Made by a program: the position numbers and the translations under genes
Origin: Methylotenera_A sp049687015
GTDB lineage: Bacteria; Pseudomonadota; Gammaproteobacteria; Burkholderiales; Methylophilaceae
Direction: 5' to 3'
Assembly (NCBI GenBank): GCA_049687015.1
Contig: JBAVIP010000077.1
Span: 62,001-126,000, forward strand
DNA length: 64,000 nucleotides
Notes under the pieces: model-generated
What the model saw: only the letters and a program-made list of their open reading frames with translations
What the model was told of the DNA's origin: nothing
The model's database searches: none
Shown here: piece by piece, positions 51,987 to 61,738 of the stretch
Layout: each line of letters starts with the position of its first letter
Position numbering within the stretch: position 1 is the stretch's first letter

Positions 51987-54173
51987 ATGGGTTGGGTATC
52001 ACCACTTGGATTCAGATTACAATTTTTCCTGAATTTTTTATTTTTTACGTTGCTACTTGCGTCTAATCCAGTTCCAGCCCAAAACCTATGGAATGCTAGT
52101 CTAGATGATAGCAATGGCCTGCCAGCCATAACCAACGGCAGCATTCCGGCAGGGGAAATCCGCTTTAATGCCACCCTCTCCCTGGCCGAGAATATAATGA
52201 TCTCTCCTACAACAATTGAGCGATTTGGTACTAACAACACCTCAAAATGGATTAGTAATATACTTGACTGGGAAGCTTCTCCAATTGACCTATCCTTTCT
52301 CAATCAATCTGAACGCCCTGCTGGAAAACGCGGCTTCGTAAAAGCGAAAAGCGATCAGCTCGTATTTGAAGATGGCACTGTTGCAAAGTTCTGGGGTACC
52401 AATATCGCAGCATACTCACTTTTTTACACTCCCAGAAACCTGGTCAAAGCACAAGCAAAACGATTGTCAGCACTTGGATTCAACCTGGTTCGCCTACATC
52501 ATCATGATTCGTTATGGGTAGATCCCAACATATTTGGAGCTGAAAAACTTAATAATACGAAAACAATTAACGAAGCCTCCATAGAAAAGATCGACTGGTG
52601 GATTAAGTGTCTCAAGGAAGAAGGTATTTATGTTTGGCTGGATTTACATGTAGATCGTCCTCTAAAGTCTGGCGACGGAATTACAGCCTTCGATGAAATT
52701 GCAAAAGGTGAATCCACCGCGAGTTTAAAAGGCTATAACTATGTAAACCAGTCCATTCAACAAGCAATGCGCGATTTTAATACTGCTTATCTAAACCACG
52801 TTAACAAATTTACTAATATTAGATATGTAGACGAACCAGCAATCGCAGCGGTACTTATCACTAATGAAAATGACTTGACGAGCCATTTTGGCAATGCATT
52901 ATTGGCAGACAAAGGGGTCCCTCAACATAGTAAAATTTTTATGGCTAAGGCTAGTATATTTGCAAACACAAACGATTTATCCATTAGTAAAACTTCCCGC
53001 ACTTGGGAACATGGCCCATCAAAGCTATTTTTGAATGATTTAGAACGTCAGTTTAACTTTGACATGATCCGTCATTTGCGGCAATTAGGACTTAAAGTTC
53101 CTATTGTTACCACCAACACGTGGGGCGGCAACCCTCTAAGCTCTCTGCCAGCGCTTACTTCAGGGGACATGATCGATGTACATACTTATCAACCTTATGG
53201 TGCTTTAGAAAAAAATCCTTTATATTCATCTAACTTGGTCCATTGGATGGCGGCAGCACAAGTGATTAATAAACCAATGAGTATATCAGAATGGAATGCT
53301 GAGCCTTTTCCAACCGCTGATAGACACACCCTGCCCCTCTATGTCGCCAGCCAAGCCAGCTTCCAAGGCTGGGATGCCATCATGCAATATGCATACGCTC
53401 AAGAGCCATTAACAGGCCTTGGCAGCCCATCAAATTGGCAGGCCTACAATGATCCTTCATTGCTATCCACAATGCCAGCTGCAGCATTGATGTATCGACG
53501 TGGAGACATTAAAATGGCACGCACCACTTATGTTTTGGATCTTGGCAAAGACGTCTTATTTAACCAGTCTATAACACCTGAAAATTCAGCTTTTATCCGT
53601 ACAGCCACTGAATTGGGCAAATTAGTGATTGCAATGCCAGCTGTCAATGAATTGCCTTGGCTACTAAAAAGCGCTATCCCAAGCAATGCTAAAATAATTA
53701 AAGACCCTAATATATCCTTGTTAAAAGCGGGTTCTATGGAAGCAACAACCGAAACGGGAGAATTAAAACACAACTGGCAAAAGGGCTACCTGATTGTCAA
53801 CACCCCAATGACACAAGCTGTTGCCGGCTGGATAGGTAAGGAAAAATTCACACTGGATAATGTGGAAATATCATCCTACACTCCTAACGCAACCATTATC
53901 GTGCAAAGTGCTGATGAGGCTTCTATCAGAAAATCCAAAAGGATTATTATCAGCCTAGCAGCAAAGTCTGCAACAGAAGTAGACGGAAAACTGCCTTTTC
54001 TATCAGAGCCTGTAGAAGCCAGGCTGCTGATCAACGCACCTAAAGGCCTTAAGCTGTATAAGCATTTTACGGAGCAAAAGAAAAAAGAAATGCCGGTTTT
54101 ATATGAACATGGTAGGTACATAATTAATCTTGAAAAAACCGCTGGGACCTATTGGTTGTATTTAACCCAGTAA
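51987..54173 (+). CDS. Secreted GH5-like glycoside hydrolase of the EPS cluster
   Basis: About 728 residues from the ATG at 51987; an upstream TTG at 51954 in the same frame is less likely. A signal peptide or anchor covers residues about 8-30. The (beta/alpha)8-like part (about 110-470) has GFNLVRLHHHDSLW, LITNENDL (candidate acid Glu) and MSISEWNAEPFP (candidate nucleophile Glu), the spacing of clan A cellulase-like hydrolases. A C-terminal beta domain (about 500-728) follows. It may trim or release the polymer in the periplasm. Substrate unknown. Confidence 0.78.
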   Translation: MGWVSPLGFRLQFFLNFLFFTLLLASNPVPAQNLWNASLDDSNGLPAITNGSIPAGEIRFNATLSLAENIMISPTTIERFGTNNTSKWISNILDWEASPIDLSFLNQSERPAGKRGFVKAKSDQLVFEDGTVAKFWGTNIAAYSLFYTPRNLVKAQAKRLSALGFNLVRLHHHDSLWVDPNIFGAEKLNNTKTINEASIEKIDWWIKCLKEEGIYVWLDLHVDRPLKSGDGITAFDEIAKGESTASLKGYNYVNQSIQQAMRDFNTAYLNHVNKFTNIRYVDEPAIAAVLITNENDLTSHFGNALLADKGVPQHSKIFMAKASIFANTNDLSISKTSRTWEHGPSKLFLNDLERQFNFDMIRHLRQLGLKVPIVTTNTWGGNPLSSLPALTSGDMIDVHTYQPYGALEKNPLYSSNLVHWMAAAQVINKPMSISEWNAEPFPTADRHTLPLYVASQASFQGWDAIMQYAYAQEPLTGLGSPSNWQAYNDPSLLSTMPAAALMYRRGDIKMARTTYVLDLGKDVLFNQSITPENSAFIRTATELGKLVIAMPAVNELPWLLKSAIPSNAKIIKDPNISLLKAGSMEATTETGELKHNWQKGYLIVNTPMTQAVAGWIGKEKFTLDNVEISSYTPNATIIVQSADEASIRKSKRIIISLAAKSATEVDGKLPFLSEPVEARLLINAPKGLKLYKHFTEQKKKEMPVLYEHGRYIINLEKTAGTYWLYLTQ

Positions 54174-54304
54174 TTGATGATGTAAATATTACAATGCGAC
54201 CGTTGTTTAAACATCCTAGTTGCGGCATCCCCATTAAAACTTGACCAACAATCTGATTTAGAACAAAATTCAACATATTGAAATAATACAATTAAGGGTA
54301 GCGC

Positions 54305-55450
54305 GTGGTCGACAAAATAACCAAAGTAGGTATTGTAGGTACCGGTTTTATCGCTAATGGATTAGCGCATTTGATTAGAAGCTCCAAGGACTTTCAGGTA
54401 TCCAGATTACTGACACGTCGCCCTATAGATTCCATTTCAGATTTCCCCCGCGAGGGTCTCACAAACTCCTTGGCAGAGCTTATCGACACTTCTGACATCG
54501 TCTTTGAGTGTTCGGGTGATGTTATCCATGCTACGGAAGTAGTACTCGCTGCTGCTAATGCTAACAAAAAAGTGGTTACCTTAAATGCTGAATTTCATGT
54601 TACTACGGGCTCTTATTTTGTTCGTAAAGGTGCATACGTTACGGATGCTGACGGCGATCAGCCTGGTTGCCTGGCCAGACTGAAGTTGGAAGTTGAAGGC
54701 ATGGGGTTTGAGCCCTGCGCTTACGTTAATATAAAAGGTTTTATTAATCTAAACCCCGAAAGAAAAGACATGGAATATTGGTCTGAACAACAAGGGATTA
54801 GGTTGGAACAAGTTGTATCTTTCACTGATGGTAGCAAACTACAAATTGAACAGGCATTTGTCGCCAATGGATTAGGTGCGACCATTCCACCGAATGGAAT
54901 GTTTGGTGCCCGCGTCGACAGTCTAAATGACGTAGATTATCTGATTCGAGCCTCTGAAGAAACTGGCATGCCAATCAGCGATTTTGTATTATGCAAAGGC
55001 GCGCCGCCGGGGGTGCTCATAGTAGCTAAAAATAAGGAAGCTGACAGGCTTGGGAACTATATCGTGGGGCCTCTGCGTACTAAAGAAAAGCTCGGCTACA
55101 TTCTTCTACGACCTTATCATCTCTGCCATTTAGAAGCACTCAATACACTTCGCAGAGTTGTAATGGGCGAACCTGTACTGCTAAATAACTCGGAAAATCC
55201 ACATCTGACGGTTGCTGCTGTTGCAAAACGAAAAATACTGCGTGGAGAAGTTATAGCGCGTGGTGCAGGTGGATTTGATGTAAGAGGCGTTGCAGTTCAA
55301 TTACGCACCAATCACAACGCAGTACCTGTTTGTCTTCTACAGAACACTAAAATCATTAGGAATATTGAACCGGGCCAAATCGTACAATTTGATGATGTGG
55401 ATCTTGCAGATACAACAGCTTTAGAAATTTACCGCAGCTTGCTCGAGTGA
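54305..55450 (+). CDS. NAD(P)-dependent oxidoreductase with C-terminal SAF domain
   Basis: 381 residues from a GTG with AAGGGT upstream. The Rossmann motif is KVGIVGTGFIANGLAHLI (about 7-24), followed by DIVFECSGDVIHATEVVLAA (about 62) similar to homoserine-dehydrogenase-like enzymes. The C-terminal part (about 300-381) has RKILRGEVIARGAGGFDVRG and NIEPGQIVQFDDVDL, the pattern of SAF/antifreeze-like domains. Its place in the EPS region suggests a sugar-derivative or branched-substrate reductase; the reaction is unknown. Confidence 0.75.
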   Translation: MVDKITKVGIVGTGFIANGLAHLIRSSKDFQVSRLLTRRPIDSISDFPREGLTNSLAELIDTSDIVFECSGDVIHATEVVLAAANANKKVVTLNAEFHVTTGSYFVRKGAYVTDADGDQPGCLARLKLEVEGMGFEPCAYVNIKGFINLNPERKDMEYWSEQQGIRLEQVVSFTDGSKLQIEQAFVANGLGATIPPNGMFGARVDSLNDVDYLIRASEETGMPISDFVLCKGAPPGVLIVAKNKEADRLGNYIVGPLRTKEKLGYILLRPYHLCHLEALNTLRRVVMGEPVLLNNSENPHLTVAAVAKRKILRGEVIARGAGGFDVRGVAVQLRTNHNAVPVCLLQNTKIIRNIEPGQIVQFDDVDLADTTALEIYRSLLE

Positions 55451-55565
55451 TCCTGAGAAATGTGACATGAGGTTATCACTCACCATAGGGGAATTGTACG
55501 AAATCTAAGCTTTAGGTTAACAGGCCTGACTTGATCTAGAGCAAATAAGGTAGATAGCGCTTAAA

Positions 55566-56390
55566 TTAATAGTAATAGGCTCTAGACTCAACTTCCGCGC
55601 GATTAACTACCACACCCAATATATTGGATTTGGTGAGCAGTCGCATGGTTTCGGCAATCTCAAACTCGGTATGCTGGCCATTCCCCACAACGACAAGAAC
55701 ACAATCAACCTGTGGTAACAATACCATTGCATCGTCAGCATTTAAAATAGGTGGTAAATCAAAAATTACAATCCGTGAATCATATCTCTCTTTTAATTCA
55801 ATGATTAATTTTCGTATGCTGTTCGATGACAAGGTTTCAGACGATTGATTTACGGGTCTATTTGTAGGGACTATCGTCAACCGAGGGATGCCAGGATTTA
55901 CAATAATTTCTGATAAATCGGCATCTCCGAGAAGAAAATTATTAATAGACTTTTCTCGCTTTATTCCAAGATACTGGGCGACGCTTGGCCTGCGCAAATC
56001 AAAATCAACCAGCATGGCAGTTTTTTGTGGTTGTTGAGCAATGCTGATCGCAAGGTTAATGGCAACCACAGTCTTTCCTGCTTCTGGTGTCGGGGAAATA
56101 ATCGCAATTGTGCGCCAATTATTTTCTTCCATTTTTTGCAATACCTGCGTGCGCAGTGAGTCGAATATCGAACTTATAGGGTTGTCATTATTATGTGCAA
56201 CAATACGATTGTTCTCTAAATGTTCAGAATCTAGTTTTACTGTATTAGCCTTGTTATAGACTATCGATTTAAGCTCGTCATCATTTTTAGATAATTTGTT
56301 AAAGGTTTTATTTTGGTTTGCAGTTGATGCCGAACCTTTATTACTACCCTGTATTTTTGCTTTTTCTAAAGCGTCTTTAATTTTTTCCAT
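55566..56390 (-). CDS. EpsG-type tyrosine autokinase (BY-kinase cytoplasmic subunit)
   Basis: 274 residues. The BY-kinase motifs are Walker A PTPEAGKTVVA (about 100), Walker A' AMLVDFDLRRP (about 130) and Walker B VIFDLPPI (about 210). The C-terminus ends in a Tyr cluster (ESRAYYY), the usual autophosphorylation site. The membrane part is the separate EpsF protein 12 nt upstream. Together they control chain length and export. Confidence 0.88.
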   Translation of the reverse strand: MEKIKDALEKAKIQGSNKGSASTANQNKTFNKLSKNDDELKSIVYNKANTVKLDSEHLENNRIVAHNNDNPISSIFDSLRTQVLQKMEENNWRTIAIISPTPEAGKTVVAINLAISIAQQPQKTAMLVDFDLRRPSVAQYLGIKREKSINNFLLGDADLSEIIVNPGIPRLTIVPTNRPVNQSSETLSSNSIRKLIIELKERYDSRIVIFDLPPILNADDAMVLLPQVDCVLVVVGNGQHTEFEIAETMRLLTKSNILGVVVNRAEVESRAYYY

Positions 56391-56402
56391 AAATCACCTT
56401 GA

Positions 56403-57962
56403 CTAAAATCTTGATAGAATCTTGGATGTTAATATATCGAGTGGCATAAGGAAAAAATGCACCAATAATAAAACGAGGAACCCTGTTATCAAGATACTGA
56501 ACAAAGTATAAGAAACCATATATTTTTTTCGTTTTAATTCTGCTTTATTCGTAATATACGGAATTGTAGCCATTGGCTGAATCTTCATAACAGAAGCTAA
56601 AACATCTACACCTCTAATCCGTTTATCAAGTGCTTCCATTAAGACTGCTAAACCAATCGCACCGATAATAGAGCCAAAAAAACCAGCCAGAATAATCATT
56701 AATCGATTAGGCTTAATGGGTTTTTCTGGTATAAGTGGCGCCTCAATCAGAACAAAACGTTCACCCTTGTTTTCCATCTCAATATTTTTAGCTATTTTAG
56801 AATTATCCAGCTTGGCTTTTATCTCTGCATAAGCAGCTTTGGCGTTATCATATTCTCGCAACAAGGCGCCTAGTGTGCCTTCTGTTTGAGCGCTCTGCAT
56901 AACAAGCCCTTCAGTCTGATTTATTTTTGCACGAATACTTGCTTCCTCCATATCCAATGCTTTAAGGCGTGCATTCGCCGTATCTATTTGTGCCTGCACT
57001 TTTGCTACCATAACAGACTGAGTTGTTACAAGTTTAGCAGGTGCCGCAGGTGGAGCATTTTTTTCAAGATTGTCTATTCTGCGTTGCAACGTGCGCACAG
57101 AAGGATGATTTTCGTTATATATAGCATTAAGTTTTGCTAATTCTGATTTAAGCTTCTCCAGTTCCGTTGCACCAGAGTTTGGTTCTTGAGGTGTATTCAA
57201 GCCAATACCCGCTTTGGCAGACTCCATGCTTACATCCAATGACCGTAATTCAGCCTGAGTAGCACTATATTCACGCTGGATGGCTCGTAAGTCATTTTCA
57301 AGGCGCTCTAGGCTTACAACCTTCAAGTCCTTGTTTTCGGGAAGAGAGTTAGAATGTAATCGCTTGTAGTTTGTAACTTCTTTCTCTATTTTCTCCAGAG
57401 CAATTTTTTGTTTCTCTGCTTCTTTACTGAAAAACTCTGCAGTGTCTGTTACACGCTCTTTACTGGCTCTGTCATTTTCATCCAAGAACAACTTGATTAA
57501 ATCATTTGTTACATTGTATGTATCATCGGGATTGTAGTAGTTAAATGAAATTTGAAATGCAAATGTAGCCTTTTCGCCCCACTCCCCGTCGTCCGCCTTG
57601 AGAAGATCTGCCTTTATATTAGGACGAGCAATTTGATTGACTAATGTTGGAGATAAATTAGGTTTTTTATCCAGTCCATACAAATGGTATTTTTTAGCAA
57701 TTTTGAAAAGGTTGTCCTTGCTAAGAACTATCTGCTTAAGCGCTTCAAAGCGATCAGTTGCATATTTTTGTTTGGCTAAATCCGACTGAACTTGCTGCGA
57801 TTCAATGAGTATAGTGCCTGTTGATTGATATACCGGTGAGAGCCAAAGTGCAATTGCAATTGTTGCCAAAAATGCCAGTAAGAAAAAACCTACAACATAT
57901 GGCAATCTGCGCTTAATGATATTTATATAATCATTAAGCGTCATTTCTTGTTCTATAGCCAT
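56403..57962 (-). CDS. EpsF-type chain-length determinant (Wzz/PCP family)
   Basis: 519 residues. Wzz domain with transmembrane segments at about 18-38 and 425-445, an additional C-terminal one at about 480-503, and a long coiled-coil periplasmic part (about 175-330). The N-terminus (MTLNDYINIIKRRLPYVVGF) and LIEAPLIPEKPIKPNRLMII before the second segment are typical. Activates and partners the kinase at 55566. Confidence 0.9.
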   Translation of the reverse strand: MAIEQEMTLNDYINIIKRRLPYVVGFFLLAFLATIAIALWLSPVYQSTGTILIESQQVQSDLAKQKYATDRFEALKQIVLSKDNLFKIAKKYHLYGLDKKPNLSPTLVNQIARPNIKADLLKADDGEWGEKATFAFQISFNYYNPDDTYNVTNDLIKLFLDENDRASKERVTDTAEFFSKEAEKQKIALEKIEKEVTNYKRLHSNSLPENKDLKVVSLERLENDLRAIQREYSATQAELRSLDVSMESAKAGIGLNTPQEPNSGATELEKLKSELAKLNAIYNENHPSVRTLQRRIDNLEKNAPPAAPAKLVTTQSVMVAKVQAQIDTANARLKALDMEEASIRAKINQTEGLVMQSAQTEGTLGALLREYDNAKAAYAEIKAKLDNSKIAKNIEMENKGERFVLIEAPLIPEKPIKPNRLMIILAGFFGSIIGAIGLAVLMEALDKRIRGVDVLASVMKIQPMATIPYITNKAELKRKKYMVSYTLFSILITGFLVLLLVHFFLMPLDILTSKILSRF

Positions 57963-57986
57963 TAACTTTTCTAGCCTTTTTTCTTA

Positions 57987-59204
57987 TTAAAAACTTAATG
58001 TGTCATACGTCAATGAGACACCAATGACATTGCCTTGACTACGAGTGCCAGAAACATCCTGTTCCTTATAGGCTGCAGAGAAGCGGGTTTTCCAATAATT
58101 GGATAAGTTGCGCTCATAAAATGCAGAGACTTGTTGATAGTCCAGACTGTTCAAATTGACTTCCCGGTCTTTTTTTGACTTGTTCAGTCCATATTCCGCA
58201 CCAAGCCGGTCGCGTTCATTTATATTGAATAGCCATCCGAGTATAAATGAGTCCGACTTCTGGAAGCCACCAACTCCAGAGACCGTAAGGTCTCGACTTA
58301 CTTCAGCCCTGTAGTTCATGCGCTCCGCTGTATATTCAGCTTTTATGCCAGCCTCCCAGTCCGTATCTGACTGACGGCCTGACAGGTTGTATATGCCAGC
58401 ACGGGGTGCGATTTTAAATCCTTCATTAACCTGATAATCAGCACCCATTACCAAACGAACCAAACTAGTATTATCAAGGTTACTATCTGGGCGCAAGTGT
58501 GAATAACTTAACTGAATATTGGTATTAAGTTTTTCGGAGTTAGCATAACTTAACTTAGATCTAATATCTTCAAGTTTGTAGTTTTGAAAGCTACCTGGAA
58601 GACTGAAAGTAATATTATTATAAGCGCCTTCGGTAAGAACAGACCATCTAGGATCAATTGCATGTAGCCATCTTGCAGACAATATCCTGATTCTTTCTGT
58701 ATTATCAGCCTTACTAAATACCCCAGTACTTTTTAATTCAGCCGCACGAGAAGAAGTCTCTAAATAGTCTGCCTTGATTCCAAATAAGCCTGACTCATAG
58801 GTGCGGTCCCAACCGACCGCCAGCCTCGGATCTTCACGATTAGTAAGAACTTTCTCATTTGAGGGTCTTTGAACCAATAACCCTGCATCCAAATACCACA
58901 GATTGGCTTCGTTTGAGGCACCTAGATGGAGTTGCGGGGCTATCGTATATATCCATACAGGCTCTTGATTACGCTTGACCATGTTTGGATTTGAATCATG
59001 TTCAACACCTGCGGCAACAGTTATTTCTTTTGTGAATGCGGCTTCTTTTGCGGACGTAGTTTCCTTTGCAACTTCAGCTTCTTTTGCAATTTCAGCTGCG
59101 TTTACTTGCGGTAACAATAAAACAAACGTAACGCCAGCCATTAATCGCAATGCGGTTTTTTTGAACTTCCGATGCTGAGTCGAAAAATGTTGGTTAGTTT
59201 CCAA
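57987..59204 (-). CDS. EpsL-type outer-membrane beta-barrel protein
   Basis: 405 residues from a TTG at 59204 whose ribosome-binding site lies in a run of eight G (59209-59216). A signal peptide ends near residue 37. A short repeat region (AKEA-like, about 38-60) precedes the barrel (about 60-405), which has alternating strands and ends in Phe (VSLTYDTLSF). EpsL proteins occur in exosortase-linked EPS clusters; a role in export or anchoring is likely. Confidence 0.82.
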   Translation of the reverse strand: METNQHFSTQHRKFKKTALRLMAGVTFVLLLPQVNAAEIAKEAEVAKETTSAKEAAFTKEITVAAGVEHDSNPNMVKRNQEPVWIYTIAPQLHLGASNEANLWYLDAGLLVQRPSNEKVLTNREDPRLAVGWDRTYESGLFGIKADYLETSSRAAELKSTGVFSKADNTERIRILSARWLHAIDPRWSVLTEGAYNNITFSLPGSFQNYKLEDIRSKLSYANSEKLNTNIQLSYSHLRPDSNLDNTSLVRLVMGADYQVNEGFKIAPRAGIYNLSGRQSDTDWEAGIKAEYTAERMNYRAEVSRDLTVSGVGGFQKSDSFILGWLFNINERDRLGAEYGLNKSKKDREVNLNSLDYQQVSAFYERNLSNYWKTRFSAAYKEQDVSGTRSQGNVIGVSLTYDTLSF

Positions 59205-59277
59205 TGTGCCCCCCCCTTAATTATAGGTACAACTACTTAGCATTATACCTAATATATCAGGTAGTTGTGTACAAAAA

Positions 59278-59841
59278 TTAAGGTACTACGATAGTATCGC
59301 CAGGATTTAAAGTAATGTTACTTTCAAGCCGCTCGCCCCGCATAAGTTGATCATAGTAAACTGGTATGGCTTTTTGACCCTGCGGAGTATTACGCAAAAC
59401 CTTGATACTGTTGCGATCGGCGAATTTATCTAGCCCACCAGCCATACTTAACGCATCTAGAACAGTCATAGGCCCCGCCATTAAAACTTGTCCTGGCTTC
59501 AGCACTTTCCCCATTACATGCGCTACATTACCTGTAATGCTGACAATGACTACCGAAACCTGCGGATCAGGAAGATAGGGTTTTAATTTTTCAGCAATTC
59601 GTTTCTCTACTTCTGCGGAAGTTAGGCCAACCACCTCTACCCTGCCAGCAAGTGGGTAGGTAATACTTCCATCCGGCAATACGAGGCTTTCTTTTTGTAG
59701 TTTATCTTCACCCCAAACTGAAACCTGAATTAGGTCTCCTTGGCGCAACCTGTAGCTTTGTGATGTATCAGCATTCGCTATCGAAATTGACAACACAAAT
59801 AGTTGACTAATTATCAGCCATAAAAATATTTTAATTTTCAT
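59278..59841 (-). CDS. EpsE-type polysaccharide export protein (Wza-like)
   Basis: 187 residues. A signal peptide (about 1-24, ending SIANA) precedes the PES domain (SYRLRQGDLIQVSVWGEDKL, about 29-48) and a SLBB-like domain (VMGKVLKPGQVLMAGPMTVL, about 115-134). No lipobox Cys is visible. It forms part of the outer-membrane export channel. Confidence 0.9.
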   Translation of the reverse strand: MKIKIFLWLIISQLFVLSISIANADTSQSYRLRQGDLIQVSVWGEDKLQKESLVLPDGSITYPLAGRVEVVGLTSAEVEKRIAEKLKPYLPDPQVSVVIVSITGNVAHVMGKVLKPGQVLMAGPMTVLDALSMAGGLDKFADRNSIKVLRNTPQGQKAIPVYYDQLMRGERLESNITLNPGDTIVVP

Positions 59842-59996
59842 ATTTATTATTCCCTTCAGAAATTGATATTAAAGAGGTTACTCTAGCAGAATATCATGAG
59901 GTTTTGGTACCCGTATTTTACTATTTTTATTACTGCCACTGTATTGGCAGTCTACAGGTACCAGCTTGGCTGACACATAAATTACAGACTTAATAA

Positions 59997-60287
59997 TCAA
60001 ACACCGCTTCGATTAGACAATACCACAAACCCAAACAAAGCAATGCTTAGCATCCATATGGTAGGCAATATTGGCTCACTTTTATCGGCATCCTGAGCTA
60101 CAGTACTTTTAACCTCGTCACTATTAATATCAGCAGTGTGTACTGGAATTTCCTCACGAATAGTACTGTCCACGATAGCCACCGAATTTTTTGTATTTAT
60201 GGTAGGCTCGTTATCTGTGGCTGAAGACACTGTTGAAACCGTCGAAACCACGCCAACAAACAATAACAACATAATCTTCTTTAACAT
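59997..60287 (-). CDS. Small exported protein with an exosortase-signal-like C-terminus
   Basis: About 96 residues from the ATG at 60287 (GGAAGGTGG upstream); an earlier ATG at 60380 would add 31 residues without signal character. Signal peptide MLKKIMLLLFVGVVSTVSTV. A polar middle part follows, then a C-terminal segment ILPTIWMLSIALFGFVVLSN and a basic tail RSGV, the layout of PEP-CTERM-type sorting signals, although the PEP motif is replaced by SEPILP. It is the first gene before EpsE. Function unknown. Confidence 0.55.
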   Translation of the reverse strand: MLKKIMLLLFVGVVSTVSTVSSATDNEPTINTKNSVAIVDSTIREEIPVHTADINSDEVKSTVAQDADKSEPILPTIWMLSIALFGFVVLSNRSGV

Positions 60288-60380
60288 ATTACCACCTTCC
60301 CTTGCATTAAAAACCATTGGTTTGGTTTGAATGCATTCTATGAGGTGCAGGGCCGGTCCACAATAGCCCTTATGGGTCAA

Positions 60381-60690
60381 TAACTATTGTCCTAGTAATA
60401 TTTAAAACTTAATCCTTTTAATTCAACCAGATAGGCAAGGCTGGGTTGTGCTCTTGTCTTGCTTTAAAGTATATTCAGTACGATGTTTGTTTGATTTAAT
60501 TTAATTGGCTTATGTTTAGCTTATTAACTTACTCAAATTGGCAGAATTGGCAGAATTTGCCCGGCTCCGCATTTATTCTTCCATTAACTCGACATAGCTT
60601 TATTCTGAACTTCACACTTGCTGTCAGTAGCTAGAACTTCAGGTGCTTTTAGATAACAATCTCATTACTCAACAAGCACAGCAACTCAAC
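60381..60690. other. Region upstream of the EpsE block with tandem repeats
   Basis: No gene is visible. AATTGGCAG occurs twice in tandem (60536-60544 and 60545-60553), followed by the related AATTTGCCC. It lies upstream of the small exported protein and epsE, and could be a binding site for a regulator such as EpsA; that is inference. Confidence 0.45.
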
Positions 60691-60724
60691 AAAAAAGCCT
60701 TGGCTGGCTCACAGCAAAGGCTTG
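60691..60724 (-). terminator. Terminator of the epsA-like gene
   Basis: On the minus strand AAGCCTTTGCTG and CAGCCAAGGCTT form a hairpin followed by TTTTTTG, just after the stop. Confidence 0.75.
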
Positions 60725-60735
60725 GAAGCTATAAA

Positions 60736-61512
60736 TTACTGCAATTCTGATGCTCCCCTGGGTATGTATTTGGCTACTGCCTGTGCACGACAAGAGACAT
60801 CTAACTTTTGAAAAATACGCTTGAGGTGATTTTTAACAGTATTGGGGCTAATCGATAAAATCATGCCAATCTCAAAATTAGTTTTTCCGATTTTAACCCA
60901 ATGCAAAATCTCGTGTTCACGTTCACTTAATCCGCTAAGATGTAATTCGCTGATCATGTCTTCTTCGGTAACCGGTGTTTCCATAGATTCAACACGGCGT
61001 AGCGCAGCGTCAACATGGGGCATTAAAAGCCCCAGTATGGAATGCTGTACTTGAAATTCGCGTGCTTTATCGAAAAACACATAGATGCAATCGTTTTTGC
61101 CACGCGTATCACGTACGCCGTAGACAAGCAATGAATTCATGCCTACCAACTTACGCGTGAATGCTGTTGGTGATTGCGCATTGATCCCAGCAGCGTCAAA
61201 AAAGTTAATTCGGAACCATCTTTCGCCGTTATCAATCCATCGCTGATGGAGATTTGACATTAAATAGGCAAAAACGCCTGGCGCATCAATGAGTTTTTGT
61301 GTACGGATGTCGTCAATGTTGGATGACACATCGAAATTAAGATCGCCAGTTGCAAAGTCCCCCCAGGCAGCGACTAAAACATCATGAGGAAGTACTGCAC
61401 TTACGCTTCCTTGCAGCCATTTAAAAAAATCAACGTGTTTTTGAATGGCAAAGGATTTTTGAATAACATTAAATACCTGTTCCCAATTCTGATTGGTTGT
61501 ATTGTTTTCCAT
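60736..61512 (-). CDS. EpsA-type LuxR-family transcriptional regulator
   Basis: About 258 residues from the ATG at 61512 preceded by GAGAGG; an ATG at 61563 is also in frame. The C-terminal GerE-type HTH (about 195-258) reads LSEREHEILHWVKIGKTNFE, then IGMILSISPNTVKNHLKRIF. The N-terminal domain (about 1-180) matches the EpsA regulators of exosortase-B EPS clusters in Methylobacillus-like bacteria. It presumably controls the eps genes. A decayed copy of the same gene lies at 37680. Confidence 0.85.
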   Translation of the reverse strand: MENNTTNQNWEQVFNVIQKSFAIQKHVDFFKWLQGSVSAVLPHDVLVAAWGDFATGDLNFDVSSNIDDIRTQKLIDAPGVFAYLMSNLHQRWIDNGERWFRINFFDAAGINAQSPTAFTRKLVGMNSLLVYGVRDTRGKNDCIYVFFDKAREFQVQHSILGLLMPHVDAALRRVESMETPVTEEDMISELHLSGLSEREHEILHWVKIGKTNFEIGMILSISPNTVKNHLKRIFQKLDVSCRAQAVAKYIPRGASELQ

Positions 61513-61738
61513 AACTGTATGCCTCTCACGATTCATATCGACTTGATGAGGATACAGTTGCATTTTTGATACCAGCTTTCTCTTAATTTTTTATATAATA
61601 AAATCAGCATGTTACAAAAAAGTTATCATTTAAGAACATAGTCCTAACGTTTAAACACCATCACATATGTCAGTTAAATGACACTTTTTGACATCACATA
61701 ACCAATTTAACTCCCATTATCCAAGTTTTACAATGCTG

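Noticed and set aside
59932..59951. ACTGCCA/TGGCAGT hairpin as a terminator before epsE
   Set aside because: A 7-bp stem is present but no T-run follows on either strand, so terminator function is not supported.
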